DNA of 31,340 nt, taken from assembly GCA_023375785.1 (NCBI GenBank), contig SZWC01003896.1, positions 122,254 to 153,593 of the forward strand, given 5' to 3'. The notes beneath the pieces were generated by a model, which saw only the letters and a list, made by a program, of their open reading frames with translations, did no database searches and was not told where the DNA came from. The number at the start of each line of letters is the position of its first letter. Positions within the stretch are counted from its first letter, which is position 1. Positions 29,894 through 31,340 of the stretch are shown here, piece by piece. A program made the position numbers and the translations under genes. Origin of the DNA: Penium margaritaceum. Lineage: Eukaryota > Streptophyta > Zygnematophyceae > Desmidiales > Peniaceae.

Positions 29894-30360
29894 TCAACCA
29901 CTGTCACGCACGGGGCGAAGCCCAATAGAACGAATGGCCACCAGGAACTTTCCGCGTGCAAGTGCCTTCGTCAAGAAATCAGCTCGCTGCAAGTCAGTGC
30001 CAACCCACATGATGGAGATCACGCGTCGCTCCACCAGATCACGAACGAAGTGATGCTCAACCGCAATGTGCTTTGTGCGAGCATGAAAAACACCAGAGTT
30101 CTCCGCAATGGCGAGAGCACTCTGGTTGTTGCAACGCAGCACGATGGCGGGTACTGACTGCCCAAGCTCAAGAAACAAGCGCTGCAGCCAAACTGCCTCA
30201 GCAGCCCATGCCCCCAAAGCCACATACTCTTCCTCCGACGAGCTACGTGCGATGCAGCCCTGCTTCCCGCTTCGCCAAGACAAAGCGGTACCACCGAGCA
30301 GAAACACGTAGCCAGTGCGACTGCGCCCGTCAGGACTCCAAGCCCAGTCGCTGTCAGTTT
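29894..30360 (-). pseudogene. Copia RNase H
   Basis: After a TAA in the YTDSDWA block (LDG-stop-TDSDWAW, about 30,360) the 137-codon frame reads TGYVFLLGGTALSWRSGKQ, SSSEEEYVALG (catalytic Glu kept), RCNNQSALAIAENSG and HARTKHIAVEHHFVRDLV, ending in ADFLTKALARGKF, the usual copia finish. In the CDN.SA block the Asp codon is AAC (30,128-30,130), so it reads Asn. The frame ends about 100 bases before the polypurine tract. Confidence 0.93.
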
Positions 30361-30926
30361 AGCCGTCAAGGACCACCGAACACTGCCGACGAAAGCAGAG
30401 TCCGAGATACGACGTGGAAACCACGTACCGTACCACTTGCACAGCCGCGTGAAGAGCTCTCGCACGTGGAGCCTGTGAGAACTGAGTGAGGAGGTTGACG
30501 GCGAATGCGATGTCGGGACGCGTGGTCGTGGCCAGGTACATCAGAGATCCGATAAGACGGAGGTACAAGGTCACGTCCACTGTCTCCCCCAGCTGTGTAG
30601 GGTCATCCACCTTCAGGGCATCCTGCTCATCAGGTGTGAGTGGTGTGGAAGCAGTGGGCACTGCACCAAGGAGATCGCTAAAGCGCTCCCCCACGACTCG
30701 TGCATATCGGGCCTGATGCAGCAACAGTGTCCGATGTCTCCGATCTCGCACAATCTCCATACCAAGAAACACCGATGCAGGACCGAGGTCCTTCATCCTG
30801 TAGGCGGTCTGCAGGACGGCCTTGGCCTCCTTCACGGCCTCCAGCAATGGAGACGCGATCAGAAGGTCATCAACATAGACCAGGATGGCGGTAAACCGCT
30901 CGGGTGTCGGTAGGATGAAGAGTGAN
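30359..30926 (-). pseudogene. Copia RT, C-terminal part with YVDD
   Basis: Starting from SLFILPTPERF next to the N at 30,926, the frame reads ILVYVDDLLIASP (YVDD at 30,866-30,877), YRMKDLGPASVFLGMEIVRD, YLRLIGSLMYLATTTRPDIAFAVNLL and VQVVRYVVSTSYLGLCF. It is open except for the TAA at the RNase H boundary. It is the same reading as the piece to its right after a frame change at the N. Confidence 0.94.
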
Positions 30927-31340
30927 CTCGCTCTGTACGTATCCTGCGCGAGTCAAGGTGCCAGTGATCTCCCGGTTCCAACACCGTGGAGACTGCTTGA
31001 GGCCGTACAAGGACTTGCGCAAGCGCCAGACCTTGTCACCATCCTCAAAGCCTGGTGGCTGAGCCACGTAGATCTCCTCATCCAAAGAGCCATGGAGGAA
31101 CGCATTGTTCACATCCATCTGGTGTAGTTCCCAGTCATGCTGAGCTACTACACCGAACAGAGCTCGAGCTGAGGTCATGCGACCGACAGGGGTGAAGGTG
31201 TCAGTGTAATCAACTCCCTCAATCTGAGAGAACCCCTTGACGACCAAGCGGGCCTTGTAGCGTTCCAGTGAGCCATCCGGCTTCACTTTCTTGCGAAAGA
31301 CCCACTTGACCTGAATCGCCTTCCTCCCAGGGGGAAGGTC
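30927..31340 (-). pseudogene. Copia RT, N-terminal part, runs off the window
   Basis: The frame is open from the window edge: IQVKWVFRKKVKPDGS, YKARLVVKGFSQIEGVDY, DTFTPVGRMTSARALFG, HQMDVNNAFLHGSLDEEIYV (first catalytic Asp kept), QPPGFEDGD and LRKSLYGLKQSPRCWN, ending YVQSE at the N. All RVT_2 landmarks are present in order. The frame change at the N may be an assembly fault rather than a mutation. The integrase and gag should lie to the right of the window. Confidence 0.94.

Larger units (their letters stand above)
28897..31340 (-). mobile_element. Ty1/copia element, right part beyond the window
   Basis: It is a minus-strand element of which the window holds the 3' LTR (28,897-29,790), the polypurine tract (29,791-29,800), RNase H, and RT up to the right edge. 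The coding part is the best preserved in the window: one TAA and one frame break in about 480 codons. It interrupts the integrase of the gypsy element and so is younger than that. The RT and RNase H resemble those of the plus-strand copia remnant at 22.2-22.9 kb (shared IGSLMYLATT). Confidence 0.9.

Noticed and set aside
1..31340. CRISPR arrays, bacterial operons or defence systems
   Set aside because: No regularly spaced direct repeats with unique spacers, no ribosome-binding-site gene clusters; all clear coding is LTR-retrotransposon type.

Overview
The window looks like a stretch of nuclear heterochromatin from a large, repeat-rich streptophyte genome (a land plant or a charophyte-type green alga; the sequence does not decide which). 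The reasons are several decayed Ty1/copia and Ty3/gypsy LTR retrotransposons inserted into one another, a TA-flanked MITE, long (GT)n microsatellites, premature stops that look like decay of methylated cytosines, and isolated N bases typical of a draft assembly. I found no host gene, tRNA, rRNA, CRISPR array or bacterial-type operon.

Layout. 1-6.5 kb: AT-rich DNA with no recognised gene. On the minus strand it has several stop-poor frames, the best at 4.0-4.8 kb, that may be remains of an unidentified old gene or element. 6.5-6.9 kb: two (GT)n microsatellites. 7.06-7.46 kb: a heavily decayed gypsy reverse transcriptase on the minus strand. 7,635-7,868: a 234-bp MITE with 19-bp perfect terminal inverted repeats and TA target duplications. 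8.1-8.9 and 11.46-13.06 kb: degenerate low-complexity DNA with three-base periodicity that reads as Ala/Val/Thr/Ile-rich sequence on both strands. 9.4-9.85 kb: an unidentified minus-strand coding remnant. 10.5-11.45 kb: a copia fragment (protease and GAG-pre-integrase).

13.06-23.1 kb is the most informative part, a nested pair. An older plus-strand copia element (gag at 13.06-14.0 kb, protease to RNase H at 20.3-22.95 kb) appears to be split by a second copia element (14,011-20,283) lying on the minus strand. The inner element has both LTRs, and its left LTR carries a further 602-bp insertion flanked by CTAGG. Its gag, protease, integrase, reverse transcriptase and RNase H are all recognisable but broken by stops and frameshifts.

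24.6-28.9 kb holds a plus-strand Ty3/gypsy element (possible LTR, gag with a damaged zinc knuckle, protease, RT with YLDD, RNase H, start of integrase). It is cut inside integrase by a third, younger copia element (28,897 to the right edge, minus strand). That element's LTR contains a 284-bp tandem duplication with an N at the junction, and its RT/RNase H frames are nearly intact.

None of these elements looks able to move by itself. The interest lies in the order of insertions, the different kinds of decay in different elements, the MITE, the 602-bp insertion and the unidentified minus-strand frames on the left. I saw no convincing new biological system.
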